Below are positions 27,211 to 36,258 of a stretch of 64,000 bases of DNA, one piece after another. Each line of letters opens with the position of its first letter. The stretch's first letter is position 1. A program made the translations under genes and the position numbers. Source of the DNA: Lutispora thermophila DSM 19022 (GTDB taxonomy: Bacteria > Bacillota > Clostridia > Lutisporales > Lutisporaceae); the NCBI RefSeq assembly GCF_900142105.1, contig NZ_FQZS01000016.1, forward strand, positions 36,192 to 100,191, given 5' to 3'. The notes under the pieces were generated by a model. The model was not told the DNA's origin. It saw only the letters and a list, made by a program, of their open reading frames with translations, and searched no databases.

Positions 27211-27240
27211 GTGGCATGAATACTTAAGTATTCATGCCAC
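27211..27240 (+). terminator. Perfect 30-base palindrome between pheT and the Opp-like operon
   Basis: GTGGCATGAATACTT is followed directly by its exact reverse complement. Only AATAAAA follows, without a T run. It may be a terminator of pheT, a stem protecting the 3' end, or an operator for the operon starting at 27266. Confidence 0.55.
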
Positions 27241-27265
27241 AATAAAATGGTGTGGAGTGATTGCT

Positions 27266-28225
27266 TTGAATGAAATAGTAAAGGTGGTAAACCTGAAGAA
27301 ATATTTTGAAATCTATGATGTTAAAAGTAAAGAAAAGAAATATGTAAAAGCTGTTGATGGAATTTCCTTTACAATTAATGTGGGAGAAACTTTGGGCTTG
27401 GTTGGTGAAAGCGGTTCAGGTAAAACGACTACGGGTAAAATGATTCTTAATCTGATGAAGCCTACTTCTGGAGATATATTTCTGGAAGGGAAAAGCATTA
27501 AGAATTTAAACAAGAAAGAAATGAGAAGTTTACGAAAAGATATTCAAGTTGTATTTCAGAATCCATATGCCGCATTGGATCCAAAGATGACCATAAGAGA
27601 TATACTTATTGAACCATTGAGCATTCATAAAATCGTATCCAAGTACGAATATAACAATGAAGTTAAAAGACTTTTAAATATGGTAGGCTTAAGCGAAAAG
27701 GATATGAATAAGTTTCCCTATGAGTTCAGTGGAGGCCAGAGACAAAGGATCGGAATTGCAAAAGCCATAGCTGTTAAACCTAAATTTATCATATGTGACG
27801 AACCAGTTTCAGCATTAGATGTATCTGTTCAATCTCAAATACTAAATCTTCTTTGCGAGTTACAAAGGGATCTAAAAATATCCTATCTGTTTATAGCCCA
27901 TGGTTTGAGTGTTATCAGACATGTATCTGATAAAGTTGCCATAATGTATTTAGGAAATATTGTAGAATATGGCGATGCAAAATCTGTTTTTGACTATGGT
28001 GCTCATCCTTATACCAAAGCATTAATATCTTCAGCACCGATACCTGATCCAAAAAGGAAAAATAATGGTATTATATTAAAAGGAGAGGTACCTAGCCCAA
28101 TAAACATACCTGAAGGGTGCCCTTTTCATCCAAGATGTAAAGATGCTATTGAAATATGTAAGAATAAAAAACCTTTTCTCAGAAAGATTAAAGAAGACCA
28201 CATGGCAGCTTGCCATCTTATCTAA
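27266..28225 (+). CDS. Oligopeptide/dipeptide-type ABC transporter ATPase (OppF-like)
   Basis: A 319-residue cytoplasmic ATPase. All canonical motifs are intact: Walker A GESGSGKTTTGK (about residues 52-63), Q-loop VFQNPYAALDP, signature FSGGQRQRIGIA, Walker B FIICDEPVSALD, H-loop IAHG. The C-terminal Opp/Dpp extension has the cysteine motif CPFHPRCKDAIEICKNKKP, which binds a 4Fe-4S cluster in some relatives. I chose the TTG at 27266, eight bases after GGAG; a GTG at 27257 overlaps that site. It is the first gene of a seven-gene operon, and its partner OppD-like ATPase is encoded at 31534. Confidence 0.92.
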   Translation: MNEIVKVVNLKKYFEIYDVKSKEKKYVKAVDGISFTINVGETLGLVGESGSGKTTTGKMILNLMKPTSGDIFLEGKSIKNLNKKEMRSLRKDIQVVFQNPYAALDPKMTIRDILIEPLSIHKIVSKYEYNNEVKRLLNMVGLSEKDMNKFPYEFSGGQRQRIGIAKAIAVKPKFIICDEPVSALDVSVQSQILNLLCELQRDLKISYLFIAHGLSVIRHVSDKVAIMYLGNIVEYGDAKSVFDYGAHPYTKALISSAPIPDPKRKNNGIILKGEVPSPINIPEGCPFHPRCKDAIEICKNKKPFLRKIKEDHMAACHLI

Positions 28226-28247
28226 TGTATAAAAAGGTGGGGTCAAA

Positions 28248-29156
28248 TTGTTAGGTCAGAGAACCATTAGAAAGATTTTATCGAAGGTTTTAGTATTATT
28301 TGCTTTTACATATATTAGTATTTTTATATTCAGTATTCCATATGGATATAGTTGGGAGATAATTGATGGAAGATTTGTTTCTACATACCCTTTATACATG
28401 ATATTTAAAAGGTGTAATAGTACTTTTATTTCACTTCTTGAACTAAATCTTGGCTATAACATAAAGGGAAAAGCATTAAATAAGGTGCTTTTTACATCCT
28501 TTATGAGAACAGCTTTGCTGCTTTCTTCTTCTATTGTTCTAGCTTTTGTATTAGGAGTATTTAAAGGCATATCTGACAGTAACAGAGGAAATAAAAACAA
28601 TGTATTTGCTAAAATTCTAATATCTGTGATACCTATATCTATACCAGATGTACTAATAGCGGCTATAATGCAAAGTTTTGCAATATGGCTAAATCAAAGA
28701 GATATACATATATTTAAAGTTGCAGGGGCTGGTACTCTGGCACATTCTTTTTTACCCATCATATCATTATCTATTCTTCCTGCTTTTTATATTGCAAGAA
28801 TTACTTCACTGGAAGTTAATGATTGTTATAAAAAAGCATATGTACTAACAGCACTAGGTAAAGGTTGCTCTTCTAAAAGAGTTTTATGGAATCATGTAAT
28901 GAGAAATGCAATAAAAAGCATTATTGAAGGATTACCTAATATTACATCAATGATAATTAGCAATACACTTATAGTTGAATATATGTTTTCCTACCCTGGT
29001 CTCACAACATTACTTATGGATCATATTGCAATTGCTGATAGGAGAAGTTCAGCAATTATTATTGTTTTTATAGGAAGCTTTTATTTCATTTTAAATGGAT
29101 TATACCGATGCATAAGTACTTTATTTAATAGATCTAACAGGAGGGAAGCAGTATGA
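28248..29156 (+). CDS. Peptide-type ABC transporter permease (OppB/DppB-like)
   Basis: A 302-residue membrane protein with about six hydrophobic helices. The cytoplasmic EAA loop AYVLTALGKGCSSKRVLWNHVMRNA docks to the ATPase, and a final motif EYMFSYPGLTTLL is typical of the family. The start is TTG at 28248 with AAGGTGGGG six bases upstream. The stop overlaps the next gene by four bases. It should pair with the permease half of the next gene. Confidence 0.9.
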   Translation: MLGQRTIRKILSKVLVLFAFTYISIFIFSIPYGYSWEIIDGRFVSTYPLYMIFKRCNSTFISLLELNLGYNIKGKALNKVLFTSFMRTALLLSSSIVLAFVLGVFKGISDSNRGNKNNVFAKILISVIPISIPDVLIAAIMQSFAIWLNQRDIHIFKVAGAGTLAHSFLPIISLSILPAFYIARITSLEVNDCYKKAYVLTALGKGCSSKRVLWNHVMRNAIKSIIEGLPNITSMIISNTLIVEYMFSYPGLTTLLMDHIAIADRRSSAIIIVFIGSFYFILNGLYRCISTLFNRSNRREAV

Positions 29157-31537
29157 AAAAATTGAATATGTCCCTTCTTAAAAATATAAAGAAAATAAAC
29201 ATACCACTTCTTATAGGAAGCATTATATTAATATTTATTTTCGGAATGTGCTTGTATCCTGAATATTTCACTGAAGCTGACCCATATGGAAGAGAAAGAA
29301 CTCAATATAAATATGAAAACGGAAAGAGCATATTAGTTATACCTCCAATACCGCCTAATGATGAGTATCCATTAGGAACAGATCATAGGGGAAGAGACTT
29401 AAAAAGCTTGATAATATATGGTAGTAAGCTTACCATTTTTTCTGCTTTGACTGTAGCCTTAATAAGGCTTATTATTGCTTTGCCTTTATCTATTGCTGCT
29501 GCGTATAAAGTCAGGTTTACCAATGGATTTATTAATTTTTTTAACATTATGTTTAGTGCGTTTCCATTGATCATTGCGGTAATCGTATTATCAAACATCG
29601 CTCTTTTCCAAGATATTTTTAAAGATGCAACATATGTAAATATATTCCTACTTTCTGTTCTTGGATGGAGTAGATTATCACATATATTGAGGACGAAAAT
29701 AGATGAAATACTCATGCAAGACTTCATAGAAGGTGAAGTTGCTATAGGCAAGAACAAGCTGGAAATAGCCGTACAGAATATTATACCTCATCTAATTCCA
29801 TCCATTATTGTGCTATTCTTTTTGGAGACAGCAATGGTGCTGTTATCATTTTCACAATTAGGAGTTTTTGGTCTAGTTTTTGGCAGCGGATATGAAGGTG
29901 CCACTGGAGAAGTAGGGGTGCCCATAGAATTTGACTGGCCATCTTTGCTTTCGTTATCAAAGTATTTTTACAGAGGTGATTATAGCTATCTTTCTATATA
30001 CCCTGCTATAGCTTTTGCTTTTGCCATAATAGGTTTTAATACCTTTGGGGAAGGACTCAAAATAGAATTTGAAAAAGAGAACTCAAGAGTAATAACATTT
30101 ATTAGAGCTATGCCATCTTTTTTATCACCAATAAGATTAATTTATGAAATAAAGAACTACAAGCAATATAAAAGAAGTGTTTTAGGCAAAGTTGGCTTTT
30201 ATATAACAATATTACTTATAATATTTTGCCCTAAATATGAGAGTCCTTATGGATTTGATGAAAATAACGCTTTCAAAATAACGAAAGAGCTTACGGATGA
30301 TATATTTAAGGGGCGTTTGACAGGTTTTCAAGATAAAGATAATAATCCAGCACAGTACATAGTGAATAAGCTTAAGGAATATGGAGTTAAAGCCTATGGA
30401 GATGATTATATTCTGGAAAATACTATTCAGGAGGTTTTTAACATCAAATACGCTGAACTAAGCATGATTGATACGAAAACATTTTCAGAGAAGAAACTGA
30501 AATTTAGACAAGATTATATAGTTGCTTCAAATTTTAACTATGACGGAATACTGGATGCCGAGAATATTGAGATAAATGATGGAATATTTGAAAATATGGC
30601 TAATGAACCTGATTATTACAAAGAAAAAGCTCTTATTATAGATATAAGATCAATGACACAAAAAGATTTTATTTCTTTAAACGGTTTTATGAAATATTAT
30701 GTACAACCCAATGTTGTTATATTTATAGAAAACTGGAAGCAGCAAGAAGCAAGATATAAAAGTGATATAATAAATAAAAATATGGAAGATACAGTGATAA
30801 TTTCCTTATCATCAGAAGCAGGTGATGAGCTTCTGCGTATGGGCAAGTGCAAGTTGAAAATATCTGTAAATGCTGAAAAAAGAAATGATGTAATAGGAAG
30901 GAGTGTTGTGGCATATATTCCTGGCATAGATGAAAGCAAAAAAAATGATTTTGTGATAATAGGCAGCAATTTAGATGGAATAGGTTACGATTTAGATGAG
31001 AAGTACCCTTCTGCAGGTAGAGCTTCCAGTGCTGCAATATCCCTGGAAATAGCAAGGACTTTGATCCAAAACGAAGTAAAACCTGACAGAGATATTATTT
31101 TTGCATTTTGGGACGGAAATATGACTGATGATAGAGGATCAAAATCATTCTTTTATAAGTATCTAATTAATAGAAATTATAGAATTTTTTATATTGATTT
31201 GATGAACCTGGGCTATAAAAGCTCGGACAAGCTAATGATAGACAACACAAAGATTTTTCCCAATAGCAAGGAAGAGCAGGATTTTATAAAACGATTAAAG
31301 AAAAATGCAAAAAGAAATGATTTTGAGTTAGTTTATGGTACATTGTATAGTCCTGCTGTGATAGATTTTACAGGCTCTGATAGTCAGCCTTTACTAATAG
31401 ACAGCTTCATATCTAATGAAATTGTGCATACTCCTAAAGATACCCTAGAAGAAATAGATACTCATAGTATCAAGCAAGTAGGGCAAATGCTTTTAGATAC
31501 TTTAATAGATTCTTTCTCAGGAGGAAGTAACAAATGA
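29153..31537 (+). CDS. OppC/DppC-like permease fused to a degenerate M28-peptidase-like domain
   Basis: A 794-residue protein, more than twice the normal permease length. Residues 1-340 are an OppC/DppC-type permease: N-terminal helix, the LGTDHRGRDLKSLIIYGSK motif (about 74-92), several helices and an EAA loop (EGEVAIGKNKLEIAVQNIIPH). An extra membrane helix (about 347-361) then leads to a large soluble part, probably outside the cell. That part reads like an M28 aminopeptidase with a PA-type insert: GRLTG (387-391), the HxD region as SNLD (605-608), FWDG (652-655), SDSQP (742-746) and HTPKDTLEE. Metal and catalytic residues are mostly replaced: His to N606, bridging Asp region AGR (621-623), the Glu-Glu pair to N656-M657, last His to S744. 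It is probably a non-catalytic ligand-binding domain. Confidence 0.82.
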   Translation: MKKLNMSLLKNIKKINIPLLIGSIILIFIFGMCLYPEYFTEADPYGRERTQYKYENGKSILVIPPIPPNDEYPLGTDHRGRDLKSLIIYGSKLTIFSALTVALIRLIIALPLSIAAAYKVRFTNGFINFFNIMFSAFPLIIAVIVLSNIALFQDIFKDATYVNIFLLSVLGWSRLSHILRTKIDEILMQDFIEGEVAIGKNKLEIAVQNIIPHLIPSIIVLFFLETAMVLLSFSQLGVFGLVFGSGYEGATGEVGVPIEFDWPSLLSLSKYFYRGDYSYLSIYPAIAFAFAIIGFNTFGEGLKIEFEKENSRVITFIRAMPSFLSPIRLIYEIKNYKQYKRSVLGKVGFYITILLIIFCPKYESPYGFDENNAFKITKELTDDIFKGRLTGFQDKDNNPAQYIVNKLKEYGVKAYGDDYILENTIQEVFNIKYAELSMIDTKTFSEKKLKFRQDYIVASNFNYDGILDAENIEINDGIFENMANEPDYYKEKALIIDIRSMTQKDFISLNGFMKYYVQPNVVIFIENWKQQEARYKSDIINKNMEDTVIISLSSEAGDELLRMGKCKLKISVNAEKRNDVIGRSVVAYIPGIDESKKNDFVIIGSNLDGIGYDLDEKYPSAGRASSAAISLEIARTLIQNEVKPDRDIIFAFWDGNMTDDRGSKSFFYKYLINRNYRIFYIDLMNLGYKSSDKLMIDNTKIFPNSKEEQDFIKRLKKNAKRNDFELVYGTLYSPAVIDFTGSDSQPLLIDSFISNEIVHTPKDTLEEIDTHSIKQVGQMLLDTLIDSFSGGSNK

Positions 31538-32499
31538 TGCCTTTACTTAAAGTAGAGAATTTACAAGTATCTTTCCCATGGAAAAACAAATCTGTAAAAG
31601 CTGTTGATGGTGTTAGTTTTGATGTTCCTCATAAAAAAATTATAGCTCTAGTTGGAGAATCGGGCAGTGGAAAAAGTGTTACCGCTCTTTCAGTAATGGG
31701 CTTAATAGCATATGAAGGAGGAAAGATTGAGGGAGGAGAAATAATATTCGATGGCCAAGAAATTTTAAGAATGAAAGAAAAAAGGCTTTCAAAAATAAGG
31801 GGTAAGGATGTGGCTATGATTTATCAGGATCCTATGGCATCTTTAAATCCCGGTATTTCCGTTGGCGATCAAATAAGAGAAAGTCTACTAATTCATAAGA
31901 TAGCTTCAAGAAAAGAGAGCAAGCAAATAGCATTAAATCTTATGAGAGAAGTTGGAATTCCAGATGCGGACCAAAGGTATGGAAGTTTACCAGCTTCTTT
32001 CAGTGGCGGAATGAGACAAAGAATAATGATTGCTATGGCAATAAGCTGTCGGCCAAAACTGTTGATAGCAGATGAGCCAACCACTGCATTAGATGTATCT
32101 TTACAAGCAGATATAATGAATACTTTGCAAGAATTGAAAAATAAAATAGGTATGTCAATATTGCTCATTACACATGATTTGGGTTTAGTGGCTCAGCATG
32201 CTGATAATGTAGTGGTAATGTATTGTGGCAAAGTTATGGAAGAATCTCCTGTAGACAAGCTATTTGAAGAACCACTTCATCCTTATACCATTGGACTTAT
32301 GAATTGTATACCTAGGATTGATGTAACTCAGGATCAACTGTTTTACATACCTGGATGTGTGCCAAGCATATATGATTATCCCATGGGTTGCAGATTTCAC
32401 AATCGCTGCTCAAAAGTAAAGCCGATTTGTAGAGAGAAAATGCCGAAATTGATAAACCTCAATGATGACAGAAAAGTTAGATGTTGGTTATATCAGTGA
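31534..32499 (+). CDS. Oligopeptide/dipeptide-type ABC transporter ATPase (OppD-like)
   Basis: A 321-residue ATPase. Walker A is GESGSGKSVTALS, Q-loop IYQDPMASLNP, signature FSGGMRQRIMIAMA, Walker B LLIADEPTTALD, and H-loop ITHDLG; all are intact. The C-terminus has the Opp/Dpp cysteine motif (GCRFHNRCSKVKPICREKMP). It overlaps the preceding fusion gene by four bases and has GGAGGAAG upstream. With the OppF-like ATPase it would make the usual heterodimer. No substrate-binding-protein gene is present in this operon. Confidence 0.93.
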   Translation: MMPLLKVENLQVSFPWKNKSVKAVDGVSFDVPHKKIIALVGESGSGKSVTALSVMGLIAYEGGKIEGGEIIFDGQEILRMKEKRLSKIRGKDVAMIYQDPMASLNPGISVGDQIRESLLIHKIASRKESKQIALNLMREVGIPDADQRYGSLPASFSGGMRQRIMIAMAISCRPKLLIADEPTTALDVSLQADIMNTLQELKNKIGMSILLITHDLGLVAQHADNVVVMYCGKVMEESPVDKLFEEPLHPYTIGLMNCIPRIDVTQDQLFYIPGCVPSIYDYPMGCRFHNRCSKVKPICREKMPKLINLNDDRKVRCWLYQ

Positions 32500-32529
32500 T
32501 TCAATGATACTGAAGGGAGGTTACGTATA

Positions 32530-33831
32530 ATGAAGTTTAGTACTTATTTAAAGTATGTGCTGACAATATTAAGCATTCTATTTCTTTCTTTTATCATATA
32601 TGCCATCAATCCGGTTATTGGTGATAAAAGAGCTCAGGTTTCTTATGCAGTTAAGAAAGATTTAGGCCAATCCATTATGGTTAATGGTATTGTTACTGCA
32701 AAGGATAAAGAGGAAATATCAGTTGAGAGAGGAAAAATAGTAAAAAGATTGCATATAAGAGAGAATAGCATTGTAAATAAAGGTGACATATTGTTTGAAA
32801 CCGATGAAAGCGATTTGAAAGTGGATGTAAAAAGAAAGGAGCTTGAATTAATTGACGCACAGAGAGAGCTAGAGAATATAAAAGAAACGAGCTTGGAAAA
32901 AGAAAATAAAGATAATGAACTAGCTCTAAAGAAACTGGAGTTTGACATCATAGCAAAAAGAGCAGATCTTAAGGATCTGGAAGAAAACTATAATGTGAGC
33001 ATAGAGTTGTATGAAAAAGGTTATTTATCAAAAAAAGATTTTGAGGCAACAGAGTATAAATATAATAAAGCATTGACTGAACTGGAACTTTTGGAGAATA
33101 GATATGAGCTTGAGAAAGAAAAGGTTCAAGACTTTGTAAACAATTATGAAAAGAAAAGAAGCGAAAAGTTAGATATGCTTATCAGAAAAATTGAGTTGTT
33201 AAAACTTGAATTGAATGAATTGTATAAAAATGAAAGAAAAACAAACACAGCTGGAATAAGTGGTGAAGTAGTTAATCTGGATTTAGAAGAAGGAGAAAAG
33301 GTAAATACAACAGGACCTCATATAACAATATACGATTTATCGGAATTATATATTGATACTATAGTTGAGCAAAGGTATGCTTCATATCTTAAACTGGGAG
33401 ACACAGCAGAAATCACAATTCCAGGACTTATAGGGGATAAAATTTATGGGAGTATTTATAGCATAGATAAAGTAGTATCAAGCAAAACAAATGGTGAAGA
33501 GCCAGGAGTCAATATCAAAGTAAAAATTGATAAGCCTGATGAAATTATAAAAATAGGATACAGGGCTAATGTAAAACTCATGTTTAATAGCAGAGAAAAT
33601 GCTGTCAGTGTTGATTATAGGGCTATTGTAACAGATAGAAATGGAAATGAGTTTGCATATGTAGTGAAAGATGGTATTGCAACAAGGACCTATGTCGAAA
33701 CAGGCATAAGGAATGATTTTGAAGTAGAAATAACAAAAGGCCTTACTAAAGGAGATCTGTATATAATAAATCCTTCCGAAAAAATGCGGGAAAAGGATTC
33801 TTTCCGCTTGTGGAGGTATGAAATAAAATGA
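32530..33831 (+). CDS. Membrane fusion protein (HlyD/MacA-like)
   Basis: A 433-residue protein. It has an N-terminal membrane helix (about 8-27) and the first half of a lipoyl/barrel-sandwich domain (about 50-95, with ENSIVNKGDILFETDESDLK). A long charged coiled-coil hairpin (about 95-240) precedes the second lipoyl half (SGEVVNLDLEEGEKV) and beta-barrel domains with KIGYRANVKLMF. Such proteins link an ABC exporter of the MacB/FtsX type to the cell envelope. It lies 30 bases after the OppD-like gene with GGGAGG upstream, and its stop overlaps the next start, so it is probably in the same operon. Confidence 0.9.
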   Translation: MKFSTYLKYVLTILSILFLSFIIYAINPVIGDKRAQVSYAVKKDLGQSIMVNGIVTAKDKEEISVERGKIVKRLHIRENSIVNKGDILFETDESDLKVDVKRKELELIDAQRELENIKETSLEKENKDNELALKKLEFDIIAKRADLKDLEENYNVSIELYEKGYLSKKDFEATEYKYNKALTELELLENRYELEKEKVQDFVNNYEKKRSEKLDMLIRKIELLKLELNELYKNERKTNTAGISGEVVNLDLEEGEKVNTTGPHITIYDLSELYIDTIVEQRYASYLKLGDTAEITIPGLIGDKIYGSIYSIDKVVSSKTNGEEPGVNIKVKIDKPDEIIKIGYRANVKLMFNSRENAVSVDYRAIVTDRNGNEFAYVVKDGIATRTYVETGIRNDFEVEITKGLTKGDLYIINPSEKMREKDSFRLWRYEIK

Positions 33832-34463
33832 GTGAATCAGAAAATATCGTAATCTGGGCAGAAAACCTCAAAATAGGAAATTGGCCTGAGAATTTTAATA
33901 TTATTATAAAAGGAAATGAGATAGTTGGTATAACTGGTTTAAATACAGAAGATAAACAGGAACTGCTTAAAATTTTCGGTTGTATAAAAAAGCCGAATAA
34001 TGGCAGATATATTTTTGATTATGAAGATACGAGTTTGTTGGAGATAAAAAGATTAGAATCTATAAGAAGAAATAAGATAGGCTATGTATTCAACAGTCCC
34101 AGATTGCTTAATGATTTAAATGTTATAAAGAATGTAACTCTATGGTTGGATTATATATATCCACGAAAGAAAGCTTATGAAATGGGTATGAACATACTAA
34201 AGGAAATTGGTATGAAGGATAAGAGACATTATAAAATTGATCAACTAAGTAATTTGGAGAAGGTTTTAGTATCTCTTGGTAGTGCATTAATAAACAAACC
34301 TTTGCTATTGTTGGTTGATGATGTTTACACTTATTTACGGCCCGATGAGATTGTTGAAGTAAATAACTTATTTAGGAAGTATGCTCATAATGGTACTACC
34401 ATTATTATATTAGCTGATGCTGTAAATAATCTTTCCATAGTTGATAGAATTGTTAATCTATAA
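33828..34463 (+). CDS. Degenerate ABC ATPase-like protein (MacB/LolD-type, probably inactive)
   Basis: A 211-residue protein with the size and fold pattern of a LolD/MacB ATPase but with every nucleotide-handling motif altered. Walker A reads GITGLNTEDKQE (34-45) without GKS/T. The Q-loop Gln is N89 (GYVFNSPRLL). The signature is LSNLEK (140-145) instead of LSGGQ. Walker B is LLLVDD (160-165) with Asp in place of the catalytic Glu. The H-loop reads LADA (195-198) with no His. The reading frame is intact and overlaps the preceding gene, and the following gene is a matching permease, so it is kept as a protein. It may be a regulatory or scaffolding subunit rather than a motor. Confidence 0.8.
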   Translation: MSESENIVIWAENLKIGNWPENFNIIIKGNEIVGITGLNTEDKQELLKIFGCIKKPNNGRYIFDYEDTSLLEIKRLESIRRNKIGYVFNSPRLLNDLNVIKNVTLWLDYIYPRKKAYEMGMNILKEIGMKDKRHYKIDQLSNLEKVLVSLGSALINKPLLLLVDDVYTYLRPDEIVEVNNLFRKYAHNGTTIIILADAVNNLSIVDRIVNL

Positions 34464-34474
34464 GGGGTATGCAT

Positions 34475-35569
34475 ATGAAAAGAAACTTATACCAAATAAT
34501 TACTTTGTTATTTCCCTCAATAGGACTAATAATTACTATAAGTCTGCTGACTCTTGGTTTTTCTATATACCAGGGAGGAGTAAAATGTGCTACTTCATAT
34601 TACTTTTCAAATGATAAGAGCATCATATCCATATCATCTAATAGCATGACTGATTGGAGTGAACTAACAGAGTTAAAGGAAAAGCTCAATATTGATGACG
34701 AAATAATAGTTTCTTCTGAGTTAGAAGTTTCATTGTCTACAGATATGGAGAAACTACGGATTAAAGCAATAGGAATAAATAGTTCATATTGGAATATAGA
34801 AAATAAAAAAATTCTTTATGGTCGTTTAATAGATGAAGAAGATGTTGAACATGCTAATCCGGTTATGGTTATTAACGAAAAAGCAGCTATTGATCTTTAT
34901 GATACAAGAGATGTTATTAGTAAAAGAATAAATGTAGATGTTAAAGGAACTATAAGAAGCTTTACAATAATAGGAGTTGTAAAGGATCCATTTTACAACA
35001 AAGAGGTGCTTTGTTTTATACCCTATAATACTATTTCAGCTAATAAGTGGAATAGTATGTTTTTATCAATAGCAGTACCTAAACATATGAAAAATGATAT
35101 AAAAGAAAAAGCAAAAAAAATAATGCAAGATAAGTATAATACTGATGTAAAAGAGGCCTCTGAGTATAAGCAGCTTTTATTTATAAAGAATTGGTTAGAT
35201 GACAATATTATTGCCTTATGTTTGATAATATTTATATCTACTTTAGTAGGATTTGCTACATTATATTTTGGTTTTAATAACTATATAGATAATTTAATGG
35301 ATAGGCTTGAGATATTAAAAACATTTGGCGTTAGTGTTGACAAAATAAAAATAAAATTATTTAATAGACTATGTCTTTTTGAAATTTTGCCATTGGCTTT
35401 TAGTATGGCTATGGGCTACATTGCTGCTTTGGTATTAGGTAATTATATTTTTATAAAGCCCATTATAACATTTCAACACTTATTTATTATTTTCGGCTAT
35501 GGAATGCTATTTATAATTCTTGCTATTTTATTGAGTTTCAATAGGATAAAAAATTTTGACATAGATTAA
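34475..35569 (+). CDS. FtsX/MacB-like permease
   Basis: A 364-residue membrane protein with the MacB/FtsX layout: first helix (about 8-30), an extracytoplasmic domain (about 35-245) with LEVSLSTDMEKLRIKAIG and the GRLIDEEDVEHANPVMVINEKAA block, then three C-terminal helices. This topology transmits conformational change rather than making a channel. The ATG at 34475 has AAGGGG seven bases upstream; the ATG at 34469 is too close. With the upstream fusion protein and degenerate ATPase it forms a three-part module at the end of the operon, followed by a terminator. Confidence 0.87.
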   Translation: MKRNLYQIITLLFPSIGLIITISLLTLGFSIYQGGVKCATSYYFSNDKSIISISSNSMTDWSELTELKEKLNIDDEIIVSSELEVSLSTDMEKLRIKAIGINSSYWNIENKKILYGRLIDEEDVEHANPVMVINEKAAIDLYDTRDVISKRINVDVKGTIRSFTIIGVVKDPFYNKEVLCFIPYNTISANKWNSMFLSIAVPKHMKNDIKEKAKKIMQDKYNTDVKEASEYKQLLFIKNWLDDNIIALCLIIFISTLVGFATLYFGFNNYIDNLMDRLEILKTFGVSVDKIKIKLFNRLCLFEILPLAFSMAMGYIAALVLGNYIFIKPIITFQHLFIIFGYGMLFIILAILLSFNRIKNFDID

Positions 35570-35573
35570 ATAT

Positions 35574-35603
35574 TATTCCTTTTGAAGGAAATAGGTTTTT
35601 TAT
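35574..35603 (+). terminator. Terminator after the Opp/MacAB-like operon
   Basis: TTCCTT and AAGGAA pair around a short TTG loop, followed within a few bases by six Ts. It is a modest hairpin, but it is placed right after the permease gene and before zapA. Confidence 0.6.
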
Positions 35604-35656
35604 AAAGAATATATATACAAATTGCAATGACTCTTAAAGAACAGGAGTTGTATTAT

Positions 35657-36232
35657 ATGGACACCAAAAAAAAGGTTGTAGTTAATATTTATGGTAGCGA
35701 GTACACAATTGTCGGAAATAGCTCCGAAGAATATATAGCATATATTGCCGAAAAAGTTGATGAAACCATGAGAGAAATAGGGAAAAAGAACAGTAAGTAC
35801 AGTACTACTATGATAGCTGTTCTTGCTGCTCTGAATATGGCAGATTATCTTTATAAATCCCAGGAAGAAGCCAGTTTATTGTCTGATGAAAACAATAAAC
35901 TTAAAGAGGAAATGGCTGCACCATTTACAGAACTTGAAAAGCTCCGGAAAGAAATGGAATCACTTAAGGAAAAGTATGCCATTACTCAGGATGCCCTTAC
36001 TAAGGCACAGATTGAACTGGGGGTTATAAGCAAAGAAAATGAATCTTTGATGGAAGAGAATAAAAATCTGAAACTTGAGTTGGACGTTTCAAGATCTACA
36101 TTGAAAGAAATGCAAAACAAGGTTTTTGAATTCCAAATAGAATTATTAAAGACTAAAAAGGAATTGGATGAACTTAAAACTCAGAGATATAATAAGAGTA
36201 ATAAAAGCAAAAATAATAATATTATAAAATGA
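35657..36232 (+). CDS. zapA: Cell division protein ZapA with long coiled coil
   Basis: FtsZ-associated division protein. Residues 1-70 are the ZapA domain (VVVNIYGSEYTIVGNSSEEYIAYIAEKVDETM, then a helix with TMIAVLAALNMADYL). The remaining 120 residues form a heptad-rich coiled coil ending in a Lys/Asn tail. The 191-residue length is typical of clostridial ZapA, longer than the roughly 85-residue Bacillus form. The ATG at 35657 has CAGGAG about ten bases upstream; the ATG at 35627 lacks a site. It overlaps the upstream reading frame of the U32 gene, and mutS2 lies further downstream. Confidence 0.9.
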   Translation: MDTKKKVVVNIYGSEYTIVGNSSEEYIAYIAEKVDETMREIGKKNSKYSTTMIAVLAALNMADYLYKSQEEASLLSDENNKLKEEMAAPFTELEKLRKEMESLKEKYAITQDALTKAQIELGVISKENESLMEENKNLKLELDVSRSTLKEMQNKVFEFQIELLKTKKELDELKTQRYNKSNKSKNNNIIK

Positions 36233-36258
36233 TATTTATTTTAGGATGTGTTATTGAC

